NCBI GenBank assembly: GCA_023412635.1
Contig: JAEYNI010000304.1
Coordinates: 1 to 12,228 of the forward strand
Direction of reading: 5' to 3'
Length of the DNA: 12,228 nucleotides
Source: Bacillota bacterium
Lineage (GTDB): Bacteria; Bacillota; Clostridia; Acetivibrionales; DSM-1351
The stretch's first letter is position 1; every line of letters begins with the position of its first letter. This document shows positions 1 through 5,899 of this stretch, one piece after another. The notes under the pieces are model-generated. The model was not told the origin of the DNA and did not search any database. It saw only the letters and a program-made list of their open reading frames with translations. The translations under genes and the position numbers were made by a program.

Positions 1-35
1 GCCTCAATACGACTTTGGAGGAATTATCAAAATAA
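1..35 (+). CDS. C-terminal end of the upstream gene, probably fabD (malonyl-CoA:ACP transacylase), partial
   Basis: Reading from base 3, the codons give LNTTLEELSK and then a TAA stop at 33-35. The first two bases belong to a codon cut by the window edge. The stop lies 36 bases before the fabG ATG, which is normal operon spacing. In clostridial fab clusters the gene before fabG is usually fabD, and a short amphipathic Leu/Glu/Ser/Lys tail of this kind would suit FabD. Only ten residues are visible, so the identity rests on gene order rather than on any motif. The other two frames also stay open briefly, so even the reading frame is an inference. Confidence 0.45.
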   Translation, partial: LNTTLEELSK

Positions 36-71
36 TTTATAGTAATTCTAGGTGTGGAGGTGTTAACCGAA

Positions 72-809
72 ATGCGTTTTGATGGAAGAACTGCAATTGT
101 TACCGGGTCTTCGAGGGGACTTGGAAAAGCTATTGCAGTCAAACTTGGTAAATTGGGAGCAAATGTCGTTCTCACCGGTACCTCGGAGTCGGTACTAAAG
201 ACAGCTTCTGAACTTGAAGGTATGGGAATCAAGGTAGCGGCAACTGTCGGTGATGTAAGAAATTCTGAAGATGTGAAAATGATACTGGCAAAAGCAGTAG
301 AGACCTTTGGCGGCGTTGACATTTTAGTAAATAACGCCGGAATAACCAAGGATAAACCTATGGCAATGATGTCTGAGGACGATTGGGACACCGTTTTGGA
401 CATTAACCTGAAAGGTTGCTTCCTTTGTACTAAGGCTGCTGCAAAGCTAATGATCAAAAAGAGATACGGTAGAATTATAAATATTTCTTCTGTGGCAGGA
501 GCTTATGGCAACCCCGGTCAGGCCAACTACTCTGCATCCAAGGGTGGTATGATTGGGTTAACAAAAACCACTGCAAAGGAATTTGCTCCAAGGGGAATAA
601 CCTGTAACGCCGTTACACCTGGCTTGATTGAAAGTGACATGACGGAAATATTACCTGAGGATCTGAAGCAGAAATACCTTGAGAAGATTGCACTTGGAAG
701 GTTTGGGACACCTGAAGATGTTGCAAATGTAGTAGCTTTTCTTGCATCAGACGAAGCCGCTTATGTTACCGGTCAGGTAATAGATATTGACGGTGGACTG
801 GTTATGTAA
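72..809 (+). CDS. fabG: 3-oxoacyl-[acyl-carrier-protein] reductase FabG
   Basis: This is an NADPH-dependent short-chain dehydrogenase that reduces 3-ketoacyl-ACP to 3-hydroxyacyl-ACP in the cytoplasmic type II fatty acid cycle. From the ATG at 72 the protein has 245 residues, the usual FabG length. The Rossmann motif TGSSRGLG is at 11-18, NNAG at 87-90, and the catalytic tetrad is Asn112, Ser140, Tyr153 and Lys157 (the YSASK segment). The C-terminus ends DIDGGLVM, typical of FabG. A GTG at 54 is in frame, but GGAGG at 56-60 lies inside that extension and is spaced well for the ATG at 72, so 72 is preferred. acpP and fabF downstream fix it as the biosynthetic FabG rather than one of the many other SDR enzymes. 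Confidence 0.95.
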   Translation: MRFDGRTAIVTGSSRGLGKAIAVKLGKLGANVVLTGTSESVLKTASELEGMGIKVAATVGDVRNSEDVKMILAKAVETFGGVDILVNNAGITKDKPMAMMSEDDWDTVLDINLKGCFLCTKAAAKLMIKKRYGRIINISSVAGAYGNPGQANYSASKGGMIGLTKTTAKEFAPRGITCNAVTPGLIESDMTEILPEDLKQKYLEKIALGRFGTPEDVANVVAFLASDEAAYVTGQVIDIDGGLVM

Positions 810-828
810 TAATATAGCATATGTATGC

Positions 829-857
829 TTGAAAAATTCAAGTGAACAGGCTAATAT
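829..857 (+). promoter_or_regulatory. Possible sigma-A promoter for acpP
   Basis: TTGAAA at 829-834 matches five of six -35 positions. A 17-base spacer is followed by TAATAT at 852-857, which matches four of six -10 positions. It lies in the 143-base gap between fabG and acpP. The -10 is weak and the region is AT-rich, so this is only a candidate. It would let acpP be made at higher level than the rest of the cluster, as is common for the abundant ACP. Confidence 0.3.
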
Positions 858-952
858 TTATTAAAATTGCATACTATATAGACAGTACATGCTTTGGTTT
901 GTATATGTATAGTATCGATTTATAAATCCATCCTTTGGAAGGAGGTGAATAT

Positions 953-1180
953 ATGGTTTTCGAGAAAGTTAAAAAGTTAATTGTTGAGCAGTTAGGTGTT
1001 GAAGAAGACGATATAGCAATGGAATCTTCTTTCATAGATGATCTCGGAGCAGACTCTCTTGATATAGTTGAGCTTATCATGGCTTTGGAAGAAGAGTTTA
1101 ATCTTGAGATTCCGGACAATGAAGCAGAAAAAATCACTACAGTTGGTGATGCTGTTGAATACATTCAAAAGAATACTTAA
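953..1180 (+). CDS. acpP: Acyl carrier protein
   Basis: This small acidic carrier holds growing acyl chains as thioesters on a 4'-phosphopantetheine arm and hands them to FabG, FabF and the other enzymes of the fatty acid cycle. The protein has 75 residues, standard for ACP. The phosphopantetheine site is the GADSLD motif with Ser35. The helix after it (LDIVELIMALEEEF) is the usual acidic recognition helix that partner enzymes bind. The start is set by a near-perfect Shine-Dalgarno AAGGAGGTGA at 939-948, seven bases before the ATG at 953. An in-frame TTG at 935 would put that site inside the gene and is rejected. A terminator follows directly after the stop codon. Confidence 0.97.
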   Translation: MVFEKVKKLIVEQLGVEEDDIAMESSFIDDLGADSLDIVELIMALEEEFNLEIPDNEAEKITTVGDAVEYIQKNT

Positions 1181-1208
1181 AAAAAGTCCCAAATACGGGA
1201 CTTTTTTT
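1179..1208 (+). terminator. Intrinsic terminator after acpP
   Basis: The GTCCC at 1186-1190 pairs with GGGAC at 1197-1201 around a 6-base loop. The stem extends through seven A-T pairs (1179-1185 with 1202-1208), so the right arm ends in a run of seven Ts. It overlaps the acpP stop codon. Transcripts from fabG and acpP should largely end here, which leaves fabF needing its own promoter or read-through. Confidence 0.9.
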
Positions 1209-1278
1209 AGTATTTAACTGTATAAGAAAAGATTTTAACTATTTAATCACATTTTGTTTCTAAAAATTCTAGTCCAAA

Positions 1279-1333
1279 TTGTCCCAAAGAACAACCGAGT
1301 TGTCCTTTGGACATCCAGATGTTCTATGGACAT
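1279..1333 (+). promoter_or_regulatory. Three tandem imperfect palindromes upstream of fabF, putative operator
   Basis: Three related palindromes share the form WTGTYC-N3/4-GRACAW. Site 1 is TTGTCC-N4-GAACAA at 1279-1294, site 2 is TGTCC-TTT-GGACA at 1301-1313, and site 3 is ATGTTC-TAT-GGACAT at 1319-1333. Their centres are about 20.5 and 19 bases apart, close to two helical turns. The 16-base segments 1299-1314 and 1318-1333 agree at 13 positions. Sites 1 and 2 could also pair as one long RNA hairpin (1281-1294 with 1300-1312), but no T-run follows. The arrangement suggests cooperative binding of a dimeric regulator in front of fabF. The regulator is unknown. Confidence 0.5.
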
Positions 1334-1382
1334 TTAATATAGATCTCAAAAAATATTAAGTAAAATATACGGAGGTTAATTT

Positions 1383-2618
1383 ATGAGCAGACGTGTAGTT
1401 ATTACAGGTACTGGTGTAGTCTCTTCTTTAGGTATGGGGATTGAACAATTCTGGGGTGCCATCAAAGAAGGTAAAAACGGCATAAGTGAAGTGACCAGAA
1501 TTGATGTATCAAATCTTTCAACTAAAGTAGGCGCAGAAATAAAAGAATTTGACGCTTCTCAATATATTGATAAAAAAGAGGCCAGGAGAATGGACCGATA
1601 CAACCAGTTTGCAATGGTTGCGGCTAAAATGGCTGTGGAAAACTCAAATCTGAATATAGAAAGTCTTGATCTTGACAAGTGCGGTGTTATAGTAGGTTCA
1701 GGTGTAGGCGGACTTGAAACACTCGAGGATCAGCATACGGTAGCGTTGAACAAGGGTGTTGGAAGGGTAAGCCCATTCTTCATTCCTATGATGATTTCGA
1801 ATATGGCTGCTGGTAGAATAGCTATAGAATATGGCTTCAGAGGATTTAATGAATGTGTTGTTACTGCCTGTGCAACTGGTAACAATGCCATAGGAGACGC
1901 TTTCAAGGTTATTGAACGCGGCGATGCTGATGTAATGATTACCGGTGGAGCTGAAGCTTGTATTACAATGATGAGTTTCGCAGGTTTCTGTTCTATGGGA
2001 GCTATGTCAAAGAATCCTGATCCAAATACTGCTTGCAGACCTTTTGACAAGGACAGAGACGGTTTTATCGCAGGCGAAGGTGCGGCTATACTCATAATAG
2101 AAGAATTGGAGCATGCTTTAAAGAGAGGCGCAAACATAATAGCTGAAATAGTTGGCTACGGATGTACCTGTGATGCTTATCACATTACTGCACCTCATCC
2201 TGAGGGTGACGGAGGAGTAAAGAGCATGCAAATGGCTATCAGAGATGCAGATATTACACCTGATAAGATTGGCTATATCAATGCTCACGGTACCTCTACA
2301 CCTTTAAACGATCCTACAGAAGTGAACATTGTTAAAAGAGTATTCGGTGATCATGTTAAGAACCTTGCCATGAGTTCTACAAAATCAATGACGGGCCATC
2401 TTCTTGGTGCAGCAGGTGCTATTGAGGCTATTGTAACAGCTATGTCACTCAAGGAAGGATTTCTTCCTCCAACAATTAATGTTGTGAATCAGGACCCTGA
2501 CTGCGATATTGATTGTGTTCCTAACACAGGAAGAAAGGCTGATATAAAATACGCTCTGTCAAACTCACTTGGCTTTGGTGGACACAATGCAACACTTTGC
2601 TTGAAGAAATACGAATAA
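1383..2618 (+). CDS. fabF: 3-oxoacyl-[acyl-carrier-protein] synthase II (FabF, KAS II)
   Basis: This condensing enzyme elongates acyl-ACP with malonyl-ACP, releasing CO2, in the cytoplasm. It has 411 residues, the normal FabF length. The thiolase-fold active site is complete: nucleophile Cys163 in the TACATG segment, His302 in NAHGTSTP, Lys334 in SSTKSMTGH and His339 in the same motif. The Cys-His-His set marks it as KAS I/II rather than KAS III (FabH), which has Cys-His-Asn. The glycine-rich C-terminal GFGGHNATL motif is present. GGAGG at 1371-1375 sits seven bases before the ATG. A terminator separates it from acpP upstream, and another follows, so it may be transcribed on its own under the palindromic leader. 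Confidence 0.96.
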   Translation: MSRRVVITGTGVVSSLGMGIEQFWGAIKEGKNGISEVTRIDVSNLSTKVGAEIKEFDASQYIDKKEARRMDRYNQFAMVAAKMAVENSNLNIESLDLDKCGVIVGSGVGGLETLEDQHTVALNKGVGRVSPFFIPMMISNMAAGRIAIEYGFRGFNECVVTACATGNNAIGDAFKVIERGDADVMITGGAEACITMMSFAGFCSMGAMSKNPDPNTACRPFDKDRDGFIAGEGAAILIIEELEHALKRGANIIAEIVGYGCTCDAYHITAPHPEGDGGVKSMQMAIRDADITPDKIGYINAHGTSTPLNDPTEVNIVKRVFGDHVKNLAMSSTKSMTGHLLGAAGAIEAIVTAMSLKEGFLPPTINVVNQDPDCDIDCVPNTGRKADIKYALSNSLGFGGHNATLCLKKYE

Positions 2619-2671
2619 AATATATATTTTTTACAAAGAATTTTTATTGAACCTAAGTAATATAAAAGTAT

Positions 2672-2705
2672 AAAATAAGGTGGGGGTAATTTCCACCTTA
2701 TTTTT
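2672..2705 (+). terminator. Intrinsic terminator after fabF
   Basis: AAATAAGGTGG at 2673-2683 pairs with CCACCTTATTT at 2693-2703, around a 9-base loop that starts with GGG. The right arm ends in TTATTTTT. One more A-T pair (2672 with 2704) can form. This closes the fatty acid synthesis block and separates it from rnc. Confidence 0.88.
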
Positions 2706-2763
2706 ATTGTCTAAGAAAGTATAAATTATTTTGACTGTATTTAATATCTTAAAAGCAGGTAAA

Positions 2764-2772
2764 TGGTATAAT
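2764..2772 (+). promoter_or_regulatory. Extended -10 promoter for rnc
   Basis: TGGTATAAT at 2764-2772 is a consensus TATAAT with the TG of an extended -10 element one base upstream. No good -35 hexamer stands 16-18 bases before it, but extended -10 promoters do not require one. Initiation near 2779 would give a leader of about 80 bases before the rnc ATG. It follows the fabF terminator, where a new promoter is needed. Confidence 0.5.
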
Positions 2773-2858
2773 ACAAGGATAATGAAAACTTTTTCTTTAC
2801 AATAAAAATTTTGAATTTATGCGTGTGCCAGAACAATAAGCAGAAATTTGGAGGAATA

Positions 2859-3575
2859 ATGAACAATAATCCTAAATATGAGACAAGTAATATATCCACC
2901 CTTGAGAAAAGAATTAATTATGTGTTCAAGGATAAAAATACAGTGTTAACTGCCATTACTCACAGTTCCTACGCTAATGAAAAGAAGGCAAGGAAGCTTA
3001 AATACAATGAAAGAATTGAGTTCCTTGGAGACTCTGTATTGGGACTTACCATAAGTGAACATTTATATAAAAAGTACCCTGAGCTCCCAGAAGGAGAATT
3101 AACTGTAACCCGTTCCAAAATAGTTTGTGAAAGCTCCTTATCCAGATGTGCGACAGATATAGGTCTTGGAGAACTTTTGCTTCTTGGAAGAGGAGAAGAA
3201 TTATCGGGAGGACGTACTAAAAGCTCAATACTGTCGGATGCCTATGAGTCGTTGATTGGGGCCATATATATTGACGGAGGTCTTGAAGTTGCAAAAGAGT
3301 TTATTATGAAACATATGGACGATATTATCAAGAGCAGCATGCAGGGTAAACTGTTTTATGATTACAAAACACAGCTACAGGAGAAAATCCAGCAGAAGGG
3401 AGAGCAGCAGATAACCTATACTGTTGTAGACGAAAAAGGGCCTGATCACAACAAGATATTCATTACTCAAATACAAATCAATGGATTGGTCTGTGGGCAG
3501 GGCAGCGGGCGCTCTAAGAAGGAATCAGAGCAAAATGCTGCTAAAGATGCATTGGACAAGCTATCAGCTCAATAA
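2859..3575 (+). CDS. rnc: Ribonuclease III
   Basis: This double-strand-specific endoribonuclease processes the rRNA precursor and structured mRNAs. The protein has 238 residues from the ATG at 2859. The catalytic domain carries the signature NERIEFLGDS at 50-59, with Glu51, Glu54 and Asp58. The second acidic pair of the Mg2+ site is Asp127 and Glu130 in SDAYESLIGA. A double-stranded RNA-binding domain spans about 167-236, with the GPDH and SKKESEQNAAKDAL segments. An in-frame TTG at 2811 would add 16 residues (NLCVCQNNKQKFGG...) that match nothing expected. GGAGG at 2850-2854 is close to the ATG at 2859 (four bases), so the short form is preferred. The radical SAM gene follows about 20 bases later and is probably co-transcribed. 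Confidence 0.95.
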   Translation: MNNNPKYETSNISTLEKRINYVFKDKNTVLTAITHSSYANEKKARKLKYNERIEFLGDSVLGLTISEHLYKKYPELPEGELTVTRSKIVCESSLSRCATDIGLGELLLLGRGEELSGGRTKSSILSDAYESLIGAIYIDGGLEVAKEFIMKHMDDIIKSSMQGKLFYDYKTQLQEKIQQKGEQQITYTVVDEKGPDHNKIFITQIQINGLVCGQGSGRSKKESEQNAAKDALDKLSAQ

Positions 3576-3596
3576 TCTATGGAGGAGTGACGAAAA

Positions 3597-4604
3597 ATAA
3601 AAAAGCATATCGTAATTCCAGTGTTTGTTCCTCACAAGGGCTGTCCCTTTGACTGTATTTTTTGTAATCAGAAAAGAATCAGCGGACAGGTTAAGGATGC
3701 AACTGAGGCCGAAATAAGAAGATCAATTGAAGATCATTTGAAGACAGGTCAGGATGCCTTTATTGAAATAGGTTTTTATGGGGGAAGTTTTACAGGTATA
3801 TCAAAGGAAGAACAGAAGTGGTACCTGGAGATCGCCTACAGTTATGTAAAGTCAGGTAGGGTTAATGAGTTGAGGTTATCGACCAGACCTGACTATATTA
3901 GTGCTGAAATTCTTGACTTTCTGGCAGAGTATAAAGTAAAAACAATTGAGCTTGGTGCCCAAAGTCTTGATGACAGTGTTCTTCTCTGTAGCAACAGAGG
4001 ACATGGTATAGAGGTAGTGGAGAAAGCGTCAGAAATGATCAAGGATAAAGGGTTCTCGCTTGGTATACAGACCATGATAGGTTTGCCCGAAGATACAAGG
4101 GGAAAGGCAGTCAATACTGCAAAAAAAGTTATAGAAATTGCCCCTGATATTGTTCGAATATATCCTACACTAGTTATCAAGGATACTTATCTGCAAAAAT
4201 TATATGAAACCGGAAAATATACTCCCTTGACTTTGGATGAAGCTGTTGACCTATCTGCTGAACTTTTGGAGCTTTATGAAGAGAAAAACATAAATGTTAT
4301 TCGTATAGGCCTTCAGCCTACTGAAAGTATTAATGAAAACGGTGATGTTGTAGCAGGGCCGTTTCATCCTGCTTTCAGGCAGTTGGTTCAGTCAAGGCTT
4401 ATGAGAAACCGTCTCGAGGAATATTTCCGAAATAATGAAATTCATCATATCAAAGAAGTAACAATTGAATGCAGCCCCAAAAATATTTCAAATATAATTG
4501 GGCAAAAACGAGAAAATATTCATAAACTTAAAGCAGAATTCAACATCGGTAGCATAAAAGTAATAAGTAGTAATGAAATAGACTTGTTTAATGTGAAAAC
4601 TTGA
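3597..4604 (+). CDS. Radical SAM protein of the Elp3-like family, probable ATA start
   Basis: This is a radical S-adenosylmethionine enzyme of unknown substrate, related to the radical SAM core of Elp3 but without the acetyltransferase domain. From 3597 it has 335 residues. The cluster motif is C16-x3-C20-x2-C23 in GCPFDCIFC. The SAM-binding GFYGGSFTG loop and the family motifs GAQSLDD, GIQTMIGLPED, RIYPTLVIKDT and RIGLQPTE follow in order. The C-terminus (about 287-330) contains IIGQKRENI, resembling a KH RNA-binding GxxG loop. The only canonical in-frame start is GTG at 3621, which has no ribosome binding site and would remove the first beta-strand (HIVIPVF). GGAGGAG at 3581-3587 instead sits before ATA at 3597, giving the N-terminus MKKHIVIPVFVPHKGC, as expected for the family. 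A one-base homopolymer error is the alternative. Confidence 0.85.
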   Translation: MKKHIVIPVFVPHKGCPFDCIFCNQKRISGQVKDATEAEIRRSIEDHLKTGQDAFIEIGFYGGSFTGISKEEQKWYLEIAYSYVKSGRVNELRLSTRPDYISAEILDFLAEYKVKTIELGAQSLDDSVLLCSNRGHGIEVVEKASEMIKDKGFSLGIQTMIGLPEDTRGKAVNTAKKVIEIAPDIVRIYPTLVIKDTYLQKLYETGKYTPLTLDEAVDLSAELLELYEEKNINVIRIGLQPTESINENGDVVAGPFHPAFRQLVQSRLMRNRLEEYFRNNEIHHIKEVTIECSPKNISNIIGQKRENIHKLKAEFNIGSIKVISSNEIDLFNVKT

Positions 4605-4648
4605 CAAAATTAGTCTATAATGTTTATACAACATTTTAAATGTAAAAA

Positions 4649-4677
4649 GAAGGAATTTGAAGTAATTTATAGAATAC
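4649..4677 (+). promoter_or_regulatory. Sigma-H-like promoter for spoVS
   Basis: GAAGGAATT at 4649-4657 matches the Bacillus sigma-H -35 consensus RNAGGAWWW at every position. After 11 bases, ATAGAATAC at 4669-4677 matches RNNGAATWW at eight of nine positions, and the spacing is within the usual 11-12. B. subtilis spoVS is known to be sigma-H dependent, so the site fits the gene. Initiation would leave a leader of about 50 bases. Confidence 0.6.
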
Positions 4678-4734
4678 TATTAGATAGATATACAAATTTA
4701 CTATATATTAAGCATTTTTTAGGAGGATGTATTT

Positions 4735-4995
4735 ATGGAAGTTCTAAAGGTTTCAGCTAATTCGCAGCCAAAATCTGTTGCTGGAGCGTTAGCCGCTGTT
4801 TTACGCGACAATAATTATGCGGAGATTCAAGCAGTCGGTGCTGGGGCTGTAAATCAGGCGGTTAAGGCAATTGCAATTACTCGAGGTTTTGTTGCTCCTA
4901 ATGGAATCGATCTGGTTGCAGTACCTGCTTTTGCTGAAGTTAACATTGATGGAGAAGAAAGAACAGCTATCAAGTTCTATATCCAGCCGAGATAA
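4735..4995 (+). CDS. spoVS: Stage V sporulation protein S
   Basis: SpoVS is a small Alba-like, probably nucleic-acid-binding protein. In B. subtilis its loss blocks sporulation at stage V and affects coat assembly. The protein has 86 residues, the same length as the Bacillus protein, and is recognisable over its full length: MEVLKVSANSQPKSVAGALA at the start, the AVGAGAVNQAVKAIAI segment in the middle and an IKFYIQPR end. AGGAGG at 4721-4726 lies eight bases before the ATG. It appears monocistronic, with a sigma-H-like promoter in front and a strong hairpin behind. It is the first gene of the block that separates the rnc and radical SAM pair from smc. Confidence 0.96.
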   Translation: MEVLKVSANSQPKSVAGALAAVLRDNNYAEIQAVGAGAVNQAVKAIAITRGFVAPNGIDLVAVPAFAEVNIDGEERTAIKFYIQPR

Positions 4996-5012
4996 TTACC
5001 CTTAAAAACAAG

Positions 5013-5043
5013 GGCTCGCATTTATAATGCGAGCCAATTTTAT
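5013..5043 (+). terminator. Intrinsic terminator between spoVS and the convergent superoxide dismutase gene, probably bidirectional
   Basis: GGCTCGCATT at 5013-5022 pairs perfectly with AATGCGAGCC at 5026-5035 around a 3-base loop. On the plus strand AATTTTATT follows. On the minus strand the hairpin is followed by CTTGTTTTTAAGG, so it can also end the convergent gene. A second small hairpin (CCCTT 4999-5003 with AAGGG 5010-5014) overlaps its left foot by two bases. Confidence 0.88.
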
Positions 5044-5058
5044 TGGAATTTTTCAGGC

Positions 5059-5703
5059 TCACAGTGTGAGAGGTACCTGACCATTTAATGCCATTAATAA
5101 CCTTCGCTCTACTTCGTTCCAGTTAACTATTTCCCACCATGCATCAATATATTTCCGCCTGTTGTTTTGGTAATCCAGATAATAGGCATGCTCCCAGGTA
5201 TCACAGACCAGAATGGGAATTCCGCCCCACTGTGTCAGATTCTGATGTTTTTCAGCCATTAGTATCTCCAGCCTCTTCCATGACGGCTGCCAAATCAGTA
5301 TTCCCCAGCCCGAACCTTCAACTTTTTCAGCTGCTGCTTTAAATTGTTCCATAAATGAGTTGAAATTGCCAAAATACCGGTTTATTTCACTTAATGTATT
5401 GTGACCGGGCAGGCCTCCTTTACCTTGAGGAGCCAATACTGTCCAAAAAATGCTGTGAAGTATATGTCCTGAACCGTTGAAAGCAAGTTCGTTTTCCCAG
5501 TACTTAATTAAATCAAAATTATTATCCTTACGTGCTTTTTCCAAGCTTAGTTCGGCCTTGTTTAAACCATCTACGTATGCTTTATGATGCTTATCATGAT
5601 GTATCCGTAAAGCATTTTCACTGATAACAGGTTCAAGGGCGTTATAAGGGTAGGGAAGTGCGGGCAGCTTATGCTGACCGGTCGGTACCATGTTATAAAG
5701 CAT
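5059..5703 (-). CDS. Superoxide dismutase, Fe/Mn family
   Basis: This enzyme converts superoxide to oxygen and hydrogen peroxide at one Mn or Fe ion. It has 214 residues, with no signal peptide. The metal ligands are His35 in RIHHDKHH, His83 in GHILHSIFW, Asp168 in CDTWEHAY and His172. His39 and Tyr43 fit the conserved active-site gateway. Position 79 is Gly and a Gln lies near 154, the arrangement of Mn-type rather than Fe-type enzymes. Metal preference cannot be fixed from sequence. The residue before His83 is Leu, where most family members have Asn, and an extra N-terminal segment of about eight residues precedes LPALPYPY. GAGG (complement of 5711-5714) stands seven bases before the start. 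The coat-like gene lies upstream in the same direction. Confidence 0.92.
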   Translation of the reverse strand: MLYNMVPTGQHKLPALPYPYNALEPVISENALRIHHDKHHKAYVDGLNKAELSLEKARKDNNFDLIKYWENELAFNGSGHILHSIFWTVLAPQGKGGLPGHNTLSEINRYFGNFNSFMEQFKAAAEKVEGSGWGILIWQPSWKRLEILMAEKHQNLTQWGGIPILVCDTWEHAYYLDYQNNRRKYIDAWWEIVNWNEVERRLLMALNGQVPLTL

Positions 5704-5721
5704 AATAAAACCTCTGAGTTG

Positions 5722-5751
5722 TTTAAAAACATGATATTTAAAAACATGATA
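5722..5751 (+). repeat. Perfect 15-bp tandem duplication upstream of the superoxide dismutase gene
   Basis: TTTAAAAACATGATA occurs at 5722-5736 and again, without any gap or mismatch, at 5737-5751. It lies just upstream of the ribosome binding site of the minus-strand superoxide dismutase gene, so it probably falls in the leader or at the promoter edge. It may be a recent slippage duplication or a paired binding site. Confidence 0.9.
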
Positions 5752-5837
5752 ATAGTAAAATGACTATTAGTGTTTTTAATAATCAAGCAATAGTTCTTTT
5801 TTATTATATTACGAATTACAGCAGCTTGTGATTAATA

Positions 5838-5876
5838 GAAAAATCAATAAATGAGCGTCAAAATTATTGACGCTCA
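5838..5876 (-). terminator. Terminator after the coat-like gene (minus strand)
   Basis: TGAGCGTCAA at 5852-5861 pairs perfectly with TTGACGCTCA at 5867-5876 around a 5-base loop. Read on the minus strand, the hairpin is followed by TTTATTGATTTTTC, which is T-rich but interrupted. It stands 24 bases after the stop codon of the coat-like gene. It should limit read-through into the superoxide dismutase gene. Confidence 0.75.
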
Positions 5877-5899
5877 AAATAAATATAGAGGTGATTCGA

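Noticed and set aside
828..842. Inverted repeat CTTGAA-AAA-TTCAAG after fabG, as a terminator
   Set aside because: The stem is only six pairs, mostly A-T, and no T-run follows. It also overlaps a possible -35 element.
871..915. ATACTATA and TATAGTAT inverted repeat before acpP, as an operator or riboswitch stem
   Set aside because: The arms are AT-rich with a loop of about 29 bases and no recognisable conserved elements, so chance is likely.
1730..2137. Long minus-strand open frame inside fabF
   Set aside because: It lies wholly within a well-supported fabF, has no ribosome binding site and no recognisable domain. It is a shadow of the real gene, as are the other frames opposite acpP, the radical SAM gene, the dismutase, the coat-like gene and smc.
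3579..3593. ATG GAG GAG TGA in frame with the radical SAM gene, as selenocysteine insertion or stop read-through
   Set aside because: The ATG overlaps the ribosome binding site, has no site of its own upstream, and no selenocysteine insertion hairpin is evident. Initiation downstream of the TGA explains the data more simply.
4601..4621. TTGACA and TATAAT after the radical SAM gene, as a sigma-A promoter for spoVS
   Set aside because: The two hexamers are only nine bases apart, far too close to act together. With an 18-base spacer the -10 would be TATACA, which is weak.
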